Of a stretch of 64,000 bases of DNA, positions 9,113 to 16,771 are shown piece by piece. How positions within the stretch are numbered: the stretch's first letter is position 1; each line of letters opens with the position of its first letter. Made by a program: the position numbers and the translations under genes. The notes under the pieces were generated by a model, which saw nothing but the letters and a program-made list of their open reading frames with translations, did no database searches and was not told where the DNA came from. Source of the DNA: Streptomyces nojiriensis (GTDB lineage: Bacteria; Actinomycetota; Actinomycetes; Streptomycetales; Streptomycetaceae); contig NZ_CP071139.1 of NCBI RefSeq assembly GCF_017639205.1, positions 4,713,001 through 4,777,000 of the forward strand, in the 5' to 3' direction.

Positions 9113-9154
9113 CCGTTGCACCCGGCGCCGGATGTCCGGCGCCGGGTGCAACGG
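9113..9154. terminator. Perfect 20-bp-arm hairpin after the Rieske gene
   Basis: Twenty-base perfect arms separated by two bases, starting CCGTTGCACCCGG and ending with its complement. It lies seven bases beyond the stop of the Rieske gene and 75 bases before the next ATG on the same strand. No T-run follows, as is common in Streptomyces terminators. It most likely ends the sznE/sznF-type transcript. Confidence 0.75.
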
Positions 9155-9161
9155 GATGGGA

Positions 9162-9536
9162 TCAGACCGCCGCACCCGGGCGGGCGAGTTCGGCCGACAA
9201 TGGCCGGTACTCACGGCTGGTGCGGCCGCATACGTCGCCCGGGGCCGTCGCGGCGCGGGCGGGACGGTCGGGCAGGACCGCCGTGACCCGGTTCCCGGTC
9301 CGCACGGCCGGGATCTCGTTGCGCAGCCGCGCCGCGGACGTCTTGCGGTCGTGCCAGGGGCAGATCAGCCGGCCGGCGTCCGGTGTCACACCGGCCAGGT
9401 GGAGCGGGCCGCCGCGGTGGGGGCACTGGGCGTTCATCACGAAGCCGCGGCCGCCGACCGTGGCGTACACGTAGGCCGTCCCGGAGACGACCACGCAGTT
9501 CTCCCGCCCCGCGACAGGGAAGCTCACTACAGGCAT
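9162..9536 (-). CDS. Small Rieske [2Fe-2S] protein
   Basis: A 124-residue Rieske ferredoxin-like protein. The cluster ligands are C38 and H40 in CPHRG and C59 and H62 in CPWHD. No oxygenase catalytic domain is present, so it should act as an electron carrier. Its ATG at 9536-9534 lies inside the end of the SznF-like gene (ten-base overlap), implying co-production. The simplest idea is that it reduces the diiron and/or cupin iron of that enzyme during multi-step N-oxidation; this is inference. The C-terminus after about residue 95 is not conserved-looking. Confidence 0.85.
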   Translation of the reverse strand: MPVVSFPVAGRENCVVVSGTAYVYATVGGRGFVMNAQCPHRGGPLHLAGVTPDAGRLICPWHDRKTSAARLRNEIPAVRTGNRVTAVLPDRPARAATAPGDVCGRTSREYRPLSAELARPGAAV

Positions 9537-10942
9537 TTGCGGTAATCCCCCACCGAGTGGATCTCGTAGACACACTCCTCGGACAGAATGTCGGCGCCGT
9601 GCAGCCGGTTGCGCCGGATGACGACCCCTTCTCCCGCCTCCAGCGTCAGCGAGGAGCCGAGCCCGCTCTCGAAGCGCATGGTGCCGGAGACGATGTGGCA
9701 GAGCTCGTCGCCCTCGTGGCAGTGCGTGTTCGACAGCTCGTTGAACGGCTCGACCAGGTGCGCCACCGGCGCCTGGACCCGGCCTTCCCTGATGGCCTCG
9801 TAGACGGGACCGTGCAGCTTCTTGAGCTCCGGCTGGTCGTCCATCCAGGAGATCTGCGCGACGAAGTCCTTGTCGGCGACCTCCAGGAGCACCCGGTACT
9901 CCTCGATGCCCCGGACGATCTCGGGGATGATCCCCTCGCCGTGCGCCTCGATGAGCGGCGCGATGATCTTTTCGCGCGCCATGCGGCCGTGGTGCTGGTC
10001 GATGTGGACGTGCTCGGTGAAGTAGGTGGTGTCGACCGAGTCGCCGAAGACGCCGTGCAGCAGGCGGTCGGCCCGCCGGCAGAAGTCGACCAGCGAGCTC
10101 TCGGTGTAGAACAGGGCGCCGACGTAGCGGAAGAACAGCTCGTGGTTCTTGCCCAGGTAGTGGAAGTAGTTGTTCAGCAGCAGGCTGCTGTTGAGGTAGT
10201 ACTGCCAGTACCGGTGGAGGTCGGACTTCAGGCCGACGGACTCCAGCGTCCGCTCGAACAGGGTGCTGTGCTTGGTGTCGTGCACGCCGTAGCCGTACTC
10301 GTCGATGACGACCTTGAACCACTCGGACTGGACCGGCCCGTAGTAGCCGAGGACGTTGCGCATCATCGGCGACGCCTCGGACAGGAAGTCGGGGGCGAAC
10401 TGCACCAGCCACATGCGGGCGGCGCGCGCGGGGTCGGTGGAGCCGGTGACGGCCGCCTCGATCGGTGACAGCTCCTCCCCGCCGCCCATGTCGAGCGAGT
10501 CGAGGTAGCTGTCCAGGCTCGCCTTCGTCCACTTACCGGACGTCTCGACCTCGTCGTCGAGGAAACCGAAGGCGTACCGCTCCAGAGCCGGGCGTATTCG
10601 CTCCCCGAGCGCCCGGTTGGCCGGACTGTAGAACGCGCGGAAGTCCTCCTCCTTGCCCTCCAGGCCGGACTTGGGGAAGAACACCAGGTCCGCCTCGTAG
10701 ATCGAGGTGAGCAGGCGCTGCACGGCCAGGCTCGTGTAGTCGAGGATGTTCTCCCGGCCCGGCACCTTGTCGAAGTCGAGGTGCGGCAGGACCTGCGGGC
10801 GCAGCTGGCGACGGTAGGGGTTGTCGTCGTTCTGCCAGTCCAGGTTGTCGAGGAAGATCGGGTTCGTGGCGTACTGCACGATCGCGTCGCGCAGTTCGGT
10901 GCCGCTGAGTTCGAACGGGACGTGCTGCGGTACGTGACTCAT
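9527..10942 (-). CDS. sznF: SznF-like N-nitrosating enzyme: heme-oxygenase-like diiron domain plus cupin
   Basis: 471 residues with AAGGAG before the ATG. The N-terminal helical part is followed by a heme-oxygenase-like diiron domain (about 140-370) and a C-terminal cupin (about 385-471). The candidate diiron ligands are E189, E215, H225, E281, H311, D315 and H318. The cupin iron ligands are H407, H409 and H448. These positions coincide with those I recall for SznF, which hydroxylates N-omega-methyl-L-arginine and rearranges it to an N-nitrosourea in streptozotocin biosynthesis. The adjacent methyltransferase would supply that substrate. The family assignment is strong. Whether the product is used as in streptozotocin is not shown. 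Confidence 0.9.
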   Translation of the reverse strand: MSHVPQHVPFELSGTELRDAIVQYATNPIFLDNLDWQNDDNPYRRQLRPQVLPHLDFDKVPGRENILDYTSLAVQRLLTSIYEADLVFFPKSGLEGKEEDFRAFYSPANRALGERIRPALERYAFGFLDDEVETSGKWTKASLDSYLDSLDMGGGEELSPIEAAVTGSTDPARAARMWLVQFAPDFLSEASPMMRNVLGYYGPVQSEWFKVVIDEYGYGVHDTKHSTLFERTLESVGLKSDLHRYWQYYLNSSLLLNNYFHYLGKNHELFFRYVGALFYTESSLVDFCRRADRLLHGVFGDSVDTTYFTEHVHIDQHHGRMAREKIIAPLIEAHGEGIIPEIVRGIEEYRVLLEVADKDFVAQISWMDDQPELKKLHGPVYEAIREGRVQAPVAHLVEPFNELSNTHCHEGDELCHIVSGTMRFESGLGSSLTLEAGEGVVIRRNRLHGADILSEECVYEIHSVGDYRKCL

Positions 10943-11013
10943 TGCGTTCTCCTTGGTCCGGATGCGCAGGAGGTACGGCCGGCGGTACGGGGTGGGCCCG
11001 CCGGCGGTGTCGG

Positions 11014-12099
11014 TCAGACGTGCACGCTGAGGGAGAAGTCGCTCCACCGGAGCCGGAGCGGGACGGACTCGCCCGCCTTCACCGGGACGGACTTCTCCAG
11101 CGGGACCCAGCCCTGCATCCAGTGCGACCTGGTGTTGTCCGGGGAGTTGGTCAGCGTGGTGCCGGCCGCCATGTCCAGCTCGAACCACACGACCAGGGCG
11201 TGCGCCTCCCCGTCGGTGCTCGCGGTGAGGTCGATCTGGCGTTCGCCCGGCTCCAGGGGGTCTTCGGCCAGGTCGAACCCGACGACCGTGGTGGTCTCGG
11301 ACAGGAACCGGTGGGGCCAGGTGCTCAGGCGCACCGGGAGGTGGCCCCGGGTGGACAGCGTGTTCATGAGCGAGACGTCGAAGCCGCCGGCCGTGGTGAC
11401 CTGGTTGAGCCGCAGGATGTCCTCGCTGCTGACCAGCCGGCCGAGGATCCGGGCCGCGGAGGGGAACATGATCCCGCCGGGCTTCAGCAGGTGCCGGCGC
11501 GCGTGCCGGATCGACGGCAGCAGGCCCTCGCCGATGAGCCCGCAGTCGACGATCTCCGAGACCAGTACGTCCACCGGGCCGTCGAGGTCACGGCCGATCT
11601 CCAGCGAGGTGGACGGCTTTCCGATCACCGTGATGACGTCGCCGAAGCCGTGGGCGTCGATGACCTGCCGGGCCACCTCCGCGAGCAGCGGATTCATCTC
11701 GCAGGTGATGACGCGCGAGGCGCCCGCCCGCGCCGCCGCCATGGCGAGCAGCCCGCTCCCCGAGCCGATGTCCAGCACGGTCGCTCCGGACGGGATGCCA
11801 CGCGCCAGGGCGCCGGCCAGGGCGTCATTGCGCTCGGTGTCGTTCAGCATCGCGAAGTGCCAGCGGGGAACGGTTCTGCGGGCGATCCGGGTGAAGACCT
11901 CGGAGTCGGTGGACGGACGGCCCGCCGGTGTGGTGAGCAGTGCGGACGCCTGCTCGGCGATGTCGTTCATCTCCTGCGCCAGCGATTGCAGGGACGCGGT
12001 GATGAGCCGGTGTTGAGAGCTGTTGAGCGACAGGCTCGGACCGTCGGGTCCGGGATCGTGCCCTGATGTCGCGACCTGTGCGCCCTGGACGTGCTGCAT
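11014..12099 (-). CDS. sznE: PRMT-like arginine N-methyltransferase (SznE-like)
   Basis: A 361-residue protein with the protein-arginine-methyltransferase fold. The SAM motif VLDIGSGSG is at about 108-116. The double-Glu loop SEIVDCGLIGEG (E182, E191), which binds the guanidinium group, is intact. A beta-barrel half follows. In streptozotocin biosynthesis SznE methylates free L-arginine to N-omega-methylarginine for SznF. This gene lies 71 bases upstream of the SznF-like gene on the same strand, so the same role is inferred. The start is taken at ATG 12099 (GAGGAG eleven bases upstream). A GTG at 12108 is only two bases from that site and less likely. Confidence 0.88.
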   Translation of the reverse strand: MQHVQGAQVATSGHDPGPDGPSLSLNSSQHRLITASLQSLAQEMNDIAEQASALLTTPAGRPSTDSEVFTRIARRTVPRWHFAMLNDTERNDALAGALARGIPSGATVLDIGSGSGLLAMAAARAGASRVITCEMNPLLAEVARQVIDAHGFGDVITVIGKPSTSLEIGRDLDGPVDVLVSEIVDCGLIGEGLLPSIRHARRHLLKPGGIMFPSAARILGRLVSSEDILRLNQVTTAGGFDVSLMNTLSTRGHLPVRLSTWPHRFLSETTTVVGFDLAEDPLEPGERQIDLTASTDGEAHALVVWFELDMAAGTTLTNSPDNTRSHWMQGWVPLEKSVPVKAGESVPLRLRWSDFSLSVHV

Positions 12100-12384
12100 G
12101 TTCGCCACCGCTCCTCACGTTGGACCGCCCGATCAGCCGTGGTGCACGACGGCTCGTCAAGATCGGCGCTCCGTCGCAAGGCGACCGTACGGAAGCCCGG
12201 TGGGGCGCAACTCCAGCGGAACTCCAGCGCGAGCGGCGGTTCTGCCGGGGGCGGACGCGCCGTACGGGGCGCTGACCCGCGGGAACCGCGCGTTCCGTCT
12301 GTCCGCTGGAACGAGGCGGCAGAAACCGGGTCCTCGGACCGGCTGATTCCGCCGCCTCCCGGTATAGACATCCCAGGACGATTC
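12100..12384. promoter_or_regulatory. Upstream region of the methyltransferase operon
   Basis: These 285 bases carry no supported gene. They should hold the promoter of the sznE/sznF-type operon, though no clear hexamers are visible. The right part contains the inverted repeat at 12313-12358. Confidence 0.4.
12313..12358. terminator. Inverted repeat after the 2OG oxygenase gene
   Basis: Perfect eight-base arms GAGGCGGC and GCCGCCTC surround a smaller imperfect CCGG-rich stem. It lies 27 bases beyond the 2OG-oxygenase stop in its direction of transcription, so it is a plausible weak terminator. It could instead be a binding site for the downstream operon. Confidence 0.4.
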
Positions 12385-13140
12385 CTAGCGCGCGTCGTGG
12401 AAGATGACGCCCAGCACGTGGCGCTCACCGCTGAGGACGGCGCTCACACCGTGCCGCAGCGTCACCCGGCTCCAGCCGCGCACCGAGCGCACCGGGCGGT
12501 GGTCGACCGTGAAGATCAGGCCCTGGCCCTGGGTCGGCCGCCTGACGAGCGGGCGGGACTGGGCGCGCGGGCGCTGTTCGACGAACACGCTCTCCCCTCC
12601 GGTGAAGTCCTCGTCCGGGCGGTCGAGCATGATCGCCACCTGCAGCGGGAAGGTCAGGTCACCGTAGACGTCCTGGTGCAGGCAGTTGTAGCCGCCCCGC
12701 CCGTACCGGAGCAGGAGCGGGGTCGGGCGGAGCTGCCCGGCGGCCGCGCAGGCCTCGACCAGTCCCTCGTGGTCGGGGGCGAAGGCCGGCTGCCCCAGAC
12801 GCCGCGCCCACTCGTTGGCGATCAGGGCGAGCGGTGGGTACAGCCGCTCCCTGAGGTCCTGGACCAGTTCGGGCAGTGGGTAGGCGAAGTAGCGGTAGAG
12901 GCCCTCGCCGAAGCGGTGCCGCGCCATGGTCACGGTGCTGCGGAAGGCCGTGGGGTGGTCGAAGAGTTCCCGCAGCTCCGCACACTGCTCGGGCGACAGC
13001 AGCGGCGGGGTCACCGCCACCCCCTCGGTGTTCAGCTCCGCGGCCAGCCGCGTCCAGTCGAGGGTTCCCGGCGCGGCCGGGGCGAAGACCGGGCCGGGCA
13101 GTTCGAGGCCCGGGAGCTGGGACGGCTCGTACGCGCTCAC
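12385..13140 (-). CDS. 2OG-Fe(II) oxygenase, probably nucleic-acid-repair associated
   Basis: 251 residues from GTG 13140. The Fe(II)/2-oxoglutarate oxygenase core shows the HxD motif in NCLHQDVYGDLTFPLQ, a distal region with RPVRSVRGWSRVTLRHGVS providing the second His and Arg, and the ending LGVIFHDAR. This compact family is common in Streptomyces and, as I recall, is often encoded next to alkylation-repair genes. Here it lies 32 bases after an Ogt-type alkyltransferase gene on the same strand. A role in removing alkyl damage caused by the cluster product is inferred. A biosynthetic hydroxylase role is the alternative. Confidence 0.7.
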   Translation of the reverse strand: MSAYEPSQLPGLELPGPVFAPAAPGTLDWTRLAAELNTEGVAVTPPLLSPEQCAELRELFDHPTAFRSTVTMARHRFGEGLYRYFAYPLPELVQDLRERLYPPLALIANEWARRLGQPAFAPDHEGLVEACAAAGQLRPTPLLLRYGRGGYNCLHQDVYGDLTFPLQVAIMLDRPDEDFTGGESVFVEQRPRAQSRPLVRRPTQGQGLIFTVDHRPVRSVRGWSRVTLRHGVSAVLSGERHVLGVIFHDAR

Positions 13141-13172
13141 ATGCTCTGCTTTCTGCAGCGGGGAGGGCGGAT

Positions 13173-13727
13173 TCAGGCGGCCGGCGCGGCCGCGGCTTCG
13201 AGGGCGAGCAGATGGCGCTTGGCCTCCAGCCCTCCCGCGTAGCCGCTGAGGCTGCCCGTGGAGCCGATGATCCGGTGGCAGGGCAGCACCACGCACAGCG
13301 GATTGGCTCCCAGCGCGGTCCCGACGGCACGCGCGGCGCCGGGCCGGTCCAGGGCCCGGGCGAGCTCGGCGTAGGTCGCGGTGCGCCCGTACGGGACGAA
13401 CTCGGCCAGCATCAGGTTGGTGCGCCGGCTGAACGGGGTGGCGAGCCGCAGGTCCGTCGCGACGGTGAAGTCCCGGCGCGTCCCGGCCAGGTACGCGTCG
13501 ATCTGTTCCCGGGCCTCGTCCAGGACCTTGAGTCCCGGTGCGCCCGCCTCCCCCGGTCCGGCCGGGCGCAGTCCGGCCCGGCCCAGGCGCTCCGCGGCTT
13601 CCTCGGCGGTGCCGTAGCAGCACAGCACGAGCGCGTCGTCCGTCGCGGCCAGCACGAGCGGCCCCAAGGGCGTGGGATGGATCGCCACCGTGGCGCTGGC
13701 ACCGCTGAGCGGACCGGGGGTCGGCAT
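13173..13727 (-). CDS. ogt: O6-methylguanine-DNA methyltransferase (Ogt type)
   Basis: 184 residues with AAGGAG before the ATG. The suicide alkyl-acceptor Cys is C150 in the motif VVLPCHRIIGSTGSLSGYAGG, and the DNA-binding segment (YGRTATYAELARALDRPGAARAVG) precedes it. It transfers methyl groups from O6-methylguanine to itself. N-nitroso-N-methyl compounds yield a methylating diazonium species, so a cluster-encoded Ogt is a logical self-resistance gene. It lies between the 2OG oxygenase and the first dimethylargininase-like gene, all on the minus strand. Confidence 0.92.
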   Translation of the reverse strand: MPTPGPLSGASATVAIHPTPLGPLVLAATDDALVLCCYGTAEEAAERLGRAGLRPAGPGEAGAPGLKVLDEAREQIDAYLAGTRRDFTVATDLRLATPFSRRTNLMLAEFVPYGRTATYAELARALDRPGAARAVGTALGANPLCVVLPCHRIIGSTGSLSGYAGGLEAKRHLLALEAAAAPAA

Positions 13728-13834
13728 GGCGGGACTCCTTCGTTCGTCATGATCTTCGTTCGCCACGACCCGGCCCACCGCCGGGGCCGTGCGGCGACGG
13801 TAGGAACACCGCCGCCGCCGAAAGGGTTGCGCGG

Positions 13835-14701
13835 TCAGCGATCGCGCAGTTCCAGCGTGCAGCACTTGACGCTGCCGCCGGCCTTGAGCAGTTCGGAGAG
13901 CTCCACCCCGATCGGCTCGAAGCCGCGCGCCCGCAGCTTGGCGTGCAGGCCGGTGGCCGCGGCCGGCAGGAGCACATGGCGGCCGTCGGAGAAGGCGTTG
14001 AGGCCGAAGACGGCCGCGTCCTCGGCGCCGGCCAGGATCGCCGTGGGGAACATGGCGCGCAGTACGGCCTGGCTGCCCTGGGAGAAGGCGGCCGGGTAGT
14101 ACATGACCTCGTCCTCGGACAGCACCGAGAGCGCGGTGTCCAGGTGGTAGTACTCCGGGTTCACCAGGGTCAGCGAGGTGACCGGGAGACCGAAGAACTC
14201 CTGCGCCTCGGCGTGGGAGCGCGGGTCCGTACGGAAGCCGGTGCCGGCCAGCAGGCGGCGGCCGACGGTGAGGATGTCGCCCTCGCCCTCGTTGACGAAC
14301 TCGGGCCACAGCGTGTCCGTGTAGCCGCGGCCCTCCAGCCACCGCAGGTACGCGGGTCCCTCGGCGGTGCGCTCCGCGTGCCGGAACCGGGCCCCGTACA
14401 CCTTGCCGTCGACGACGGTGGCGCCGTTCGCCGCGAACACCATGTCGGGCAGGCCTTCGATGGGGTCTATCTCCTCGACCACGTGGCCGAGTTCGAGGTA
14501 CAGGTCACGCAGGCCCTCCCACTGGCTGACGGCGAGCGCGTTGTCCGTGGCGTGCTGCGGGTTCATCCACGGGTTGATCGAGTACGTGACGTCGTAGTGC
14601 CGGGGCCGGCACATCAGCAGACGTCGGCGCGTGGCGACCCGGGTGGGGCTCTCGGAACGGTAGAGCGCGCCGGCAGGGGTGATGGGCTCGGTGAGCGGCA
14701 C
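13835..14701 (-). CDS. Dimethylargininase-family pentein enzyme, no. 1
   Basis: 288 residues from GTG 14701 (AAGGAG six bases upstream). The guanidine-modifying pentein fold shows the substrate-binding start MCRPRHYDVTYSINPWMNP, the acidic NEGEGD segment (about 137-142), H186 in YYHLD and the nucleophile C280 in GGSVKC. Known relatives hydrolyse methylated arginines to citrulline or, as amidinotransferases, move an amidino group through a Cys adduct. Beside an arginine methyltransferase it may dispose of excess N-methylarginine, or release or transfer the carbamoyl/amidino part of the SznF product. It has a paralogue at 20983-21807. Confidence 0.85.
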   Translation of the reverse strand: MPLTEPITPAGALYRSESPTRVATRRRLLMCRPRHYDVTYSINPWMNPQHATDNALAVSQWEGLRDLYLELGHVVEEIDPIEGLPDMVFAANGATVVDGKVYGARFRHAERTAEGPAYLRWLEGRGYTDTLWPEFVNEGEGDILTVGRRLLAGTGFRTDPRSHAEAQEFFGLPVTSLTLVNPEYYHLDTALSVLSEDEVMYYPAAFSQGSQAVLRAMFPTAILAGAEDAAVFGLNAFSDGRHVLLPAAATGLHAKLRARGFEPIGVELSELLKAGGSVKCCTLELRDR

Positions 14702-15019
14702 GAGGGCTCCTTCTCATGGGGTTTCGATGGAAGCCCGGCTGCCCGAGGGATGGTTCGGCCAGCCGGATGCGTGTGACGCAACTGATCACAAGACCCCATG
14801 GAAATGGGGCTCGGAGTTGACCGGAAGTAATCGTGGACACCGGCCAATCAACGCGCCCGCGAGGGCCGCGGCCGAGTTGATTGTCCGTGGCCGATACGGC
14901 TTCCGGGCAATCGGGCGGCGCCATGGAATGTGGTCATCACCCGGGAGGCAACGCAAGGACGCGAACCGTCCTGCCTGACCGTACGAACCTGTCCACCTGT
15001 TCCATCTGGAGGTACTTCC
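14702..15019. promoter_or_regulatory. Divergent promoter region
   Basis: This 318-base spacer lies between the minus-strand dimethylargininase-like gene and the plus-strand N-hydroxylase gene. It has no supported coding sequence. A short perfect hairpin CCCCAT...ATGGGG lies at 14795-14809. Promoters for both arms of the cluster must lie here, but I cannot assign hexamers confidently. Confidence 0.45.
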
Positions 15020-16330
15020 ATGGCGCATCGCAATGTCGAACTGCTCGCAGTCGGCGCAGGCCCGGCGAACCTGGCGCTGGCGGTCGCCGTCGAGGAGCTC
15101 GCACCCGAGCTGGCCGGTGACACCCTGCTGATCGAGCGCGAGCAGGACATCGTGTGGCAGCGCGGCATGCTGCTGCCCGACGCGCTCAGCCAGGTGTCCT
15201 TCCTCAAGGACCTGGTCACCATGCGCAATCCGTGCAGCAGATTTTCCTTCGTCAATTTCCTTCACTCGCAGGAACGCCTCGACGCCTTCGTCAACCTGGC
15301 GAGTTTCGTCCCTTACCGCAGCGAGATATCCGAGTACCTGCAGTGGGTCGCCAATGAACTGGAGACGGTGCAGGTCGAATACGGCCGCGAATGCGCCGGC
15401 GTCGAGGCGGTCACGGGCGACGACGGCGAGGTCGCCGGCTGGCTGGTCACCCTCGCCGACGGCGACACCATCGGCTGCCGCTACCTCGTGATCGGTGCGG
15501 GCCGTGACGCCCACGTCCCCGCCGTGTTCGACGGTCTGCCGGCCGAGCGCGTCATCCACAGCACCCAGTACACGCAGCGCATCGCCGGGGTGCGGGCCGA
15601 CCTGCCGCACCGCGTCGCGGTGATCGGCGGCGCGCAGAGCGCGGCCGAGCTGTTCGGCGCCGCGCTGCGGGACCTGCCCGAGTGCAAGCCGACGATGATC
15701 ATGCGCTCCATCGGTCTGAACGGCTACGAGAGCAGCAAGTTCACCAACGAGCTCTACTACACGTCCTTCATCGACGAGTTCTACGGTTCCTCGCCCGAGG
15801 CCCGCCAGCAGCTCCTCGGCGAGATGTACCGCTCCAACTACGGCGGTCTCTCCCCCGCCACCCTCGACGGCCTGTACCGGCAGTTCTACCAGGACCGCCG
15901 CTCCGGCCAGGAGCGCCTGGGCATGCACGCCATGACGGACGTGACCGGCGCCCGCATGGACGGCGACGAGGTCGTCCTGACCCTCGTCGACCGCAAGTCG
16001 GGCGCCGAGCGGGAGATGCGCACCGACCTGGTGCTCCTGGGCACCGGCTTCGTCCGCGAGATGCCGTGGGCGGTCAAGGCCCTCGCGGAGTCGATCGGCG
16101 TCGAGGAGATCAACGTGAGCCGCAACTACCGGCTCGACCTCGGCCGCCCCGCGACCGCCGCCTGCTACCTGCAGGGCGTCAACGAGGCCACCCACGGCAT
16201 CGCCGACTCGCTGCTCAGCGTGCTCGCGGGCCGCTCCGCCGAGATCACCCAGGACATCCTGGCGCACCGCCGGACCCGGTCCGTGGAGATCCCGGACGTG
16301 CGGGAGCTCGCTCTCGCCGGCGCGGTCTGA
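15020..16330 (+). CDS. L-lysine/L-ornithine N-hydroxylase (flavin N-monooxygenase)
   Basis: 436 residues with GGAGG seven to eight bases before the ATG. The FAD motif VGAGPANLALA is at the N-terminus, followed by the family segment CSRFSFVNFLHSQERLDAFVN, the NADPH motif VIGGAQSAAELF and the LGTGF motif near the end. Such enzymes hydroxylate the side-chain amine of lysine or ornithine. Together with the cupin and MetRS-like genes directly downstream it matches the hydrazine-forming set of s56-p1-type pathways, where N6-hydroxylysine is the first intermediate. Lysine rather than ornithine is therefore favoured by context only. Confidence 0.9.
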   Translation: MAHRNVELLAVGAGPANLALAVAVEELAPELAGDTLLIEREQDIVWQRGMLLPDALSQVSFLKDLVTMRNPCSRFSFVNFLHSQERLDAFVNLASFVPYRSEISEYLQWVANELETVQVEYGRECAGVEAVTGDDGEVAGWLVTLADGDTIGCRYLVIGAGRDAHVPAVFDGLPAERVIHSTQYTQRIAGVRADLPHRVAVIGGAQSAAELFGAALRDLPECKPTMIMRSIGLNGYESSKFTNELYYTSFIDEFYGSSPEARQQLLGEMYRSNYGGLSPATLDGLYRQFYQDRRSGQERLGMHAMTDVTGARMDGDEVVLTLVDRKSGAEREMRTDLVLLGTGFVREMPWAVKALAESIGVEEINVSRNYRLDLGRPATAACYLQGVNEATHGIADSLLSVLAGRSAEITQDILAHRRTRSVEIPDVRELALAGAV

Positions 16331-16366
16331 GACCCGCGCACCCCTCACGACCCGCGCACCCCTCAC
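16331..16366. repeat. Tandem duplication of an 18-base unit
   Basis: The unit GACCCGCGCACCCCTCAC occurs twice in perfect tandem immediately after the stop codon of the N-hydroxylase gene. It lies in the 72-base gap before the cupin gene. No function is evident; it could be a recent slippage event. Confidence 0.8.
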
Positions 16367-16402
16367 GAGCCGAACCCGCCTGACGAGGAGAGACCGAAGC
16401 AC

Positions 16403-16771
16403 ATGCTCACCCAGCCACTCGACCGCGAAGGACTGACGCACGAGAACGGCCTGGACGCGCAGCGGCTGCTGCCCTGGCCCGAGCTCAACGCCCCGTTCGA
16501 GGGGTCCTGGTGCGTGATCCGCCCCGGCACCGCATCGACCGCCCACGCCCACCACGAGTACGAGATCTTCATCGCCGTCGCCGGCACCGCCGTCCTGGAG
16601 TCGCAGGGCGTCCGCAAGCCCTTCACGACCGGGGACATCGTGCACTTCACCCCGGGCTCCGACCACCGGGTGATCAACGAGTCCGACGAGGACTTCGAGA
16701 TGTACAGCGTCTGGTGGGACCTCGACATGACCCAGCGGTTCGCAGCTCGCCACCAAGGAGTCCAGGCATGA
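16403..16771 (+). CDS. Small cupin, hydrazine-forming partner of the MetRS-like protein
   Basis: A 122-residue single-domain cupin. The metal ligands are H48, H50, E54 (HAHHEYE) and H88 (PGSDHRV), an intact cupin set. In the hydrazine synthetase Spb40 a cupin domain is fused to a MetRS-like domain and rearranges an O-aminoacyl hydroxylamine ester to an N-N bond. Here the cupin TGA overlaps the MetRS-like ATG (ATGA), so the two domains are separate but tightly coupled polypeptides. The function is inferred from this context. Alone the protein could only be called a generic cupin. Confidence 0.85.
   Translation: MLTQPLDREGLTHENGLDAQRLLPWPELNAPFEGSWCVIRPGTASTAHAHHEYEIFIAVAGTAVLESQGVRKPFTTGDIVHFTPGSDHRVINESDEDFEMYSVWWDLDMTQRFAARHQGVQA

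Noticed and set aside
9113..9154. Hairpin as a riboswitch for the ATP-grasp operon
   Set aside because: It is one simple perfect stem with a two-base loop and no junction, directly after a stop codon, so terminator is the simpler reading.
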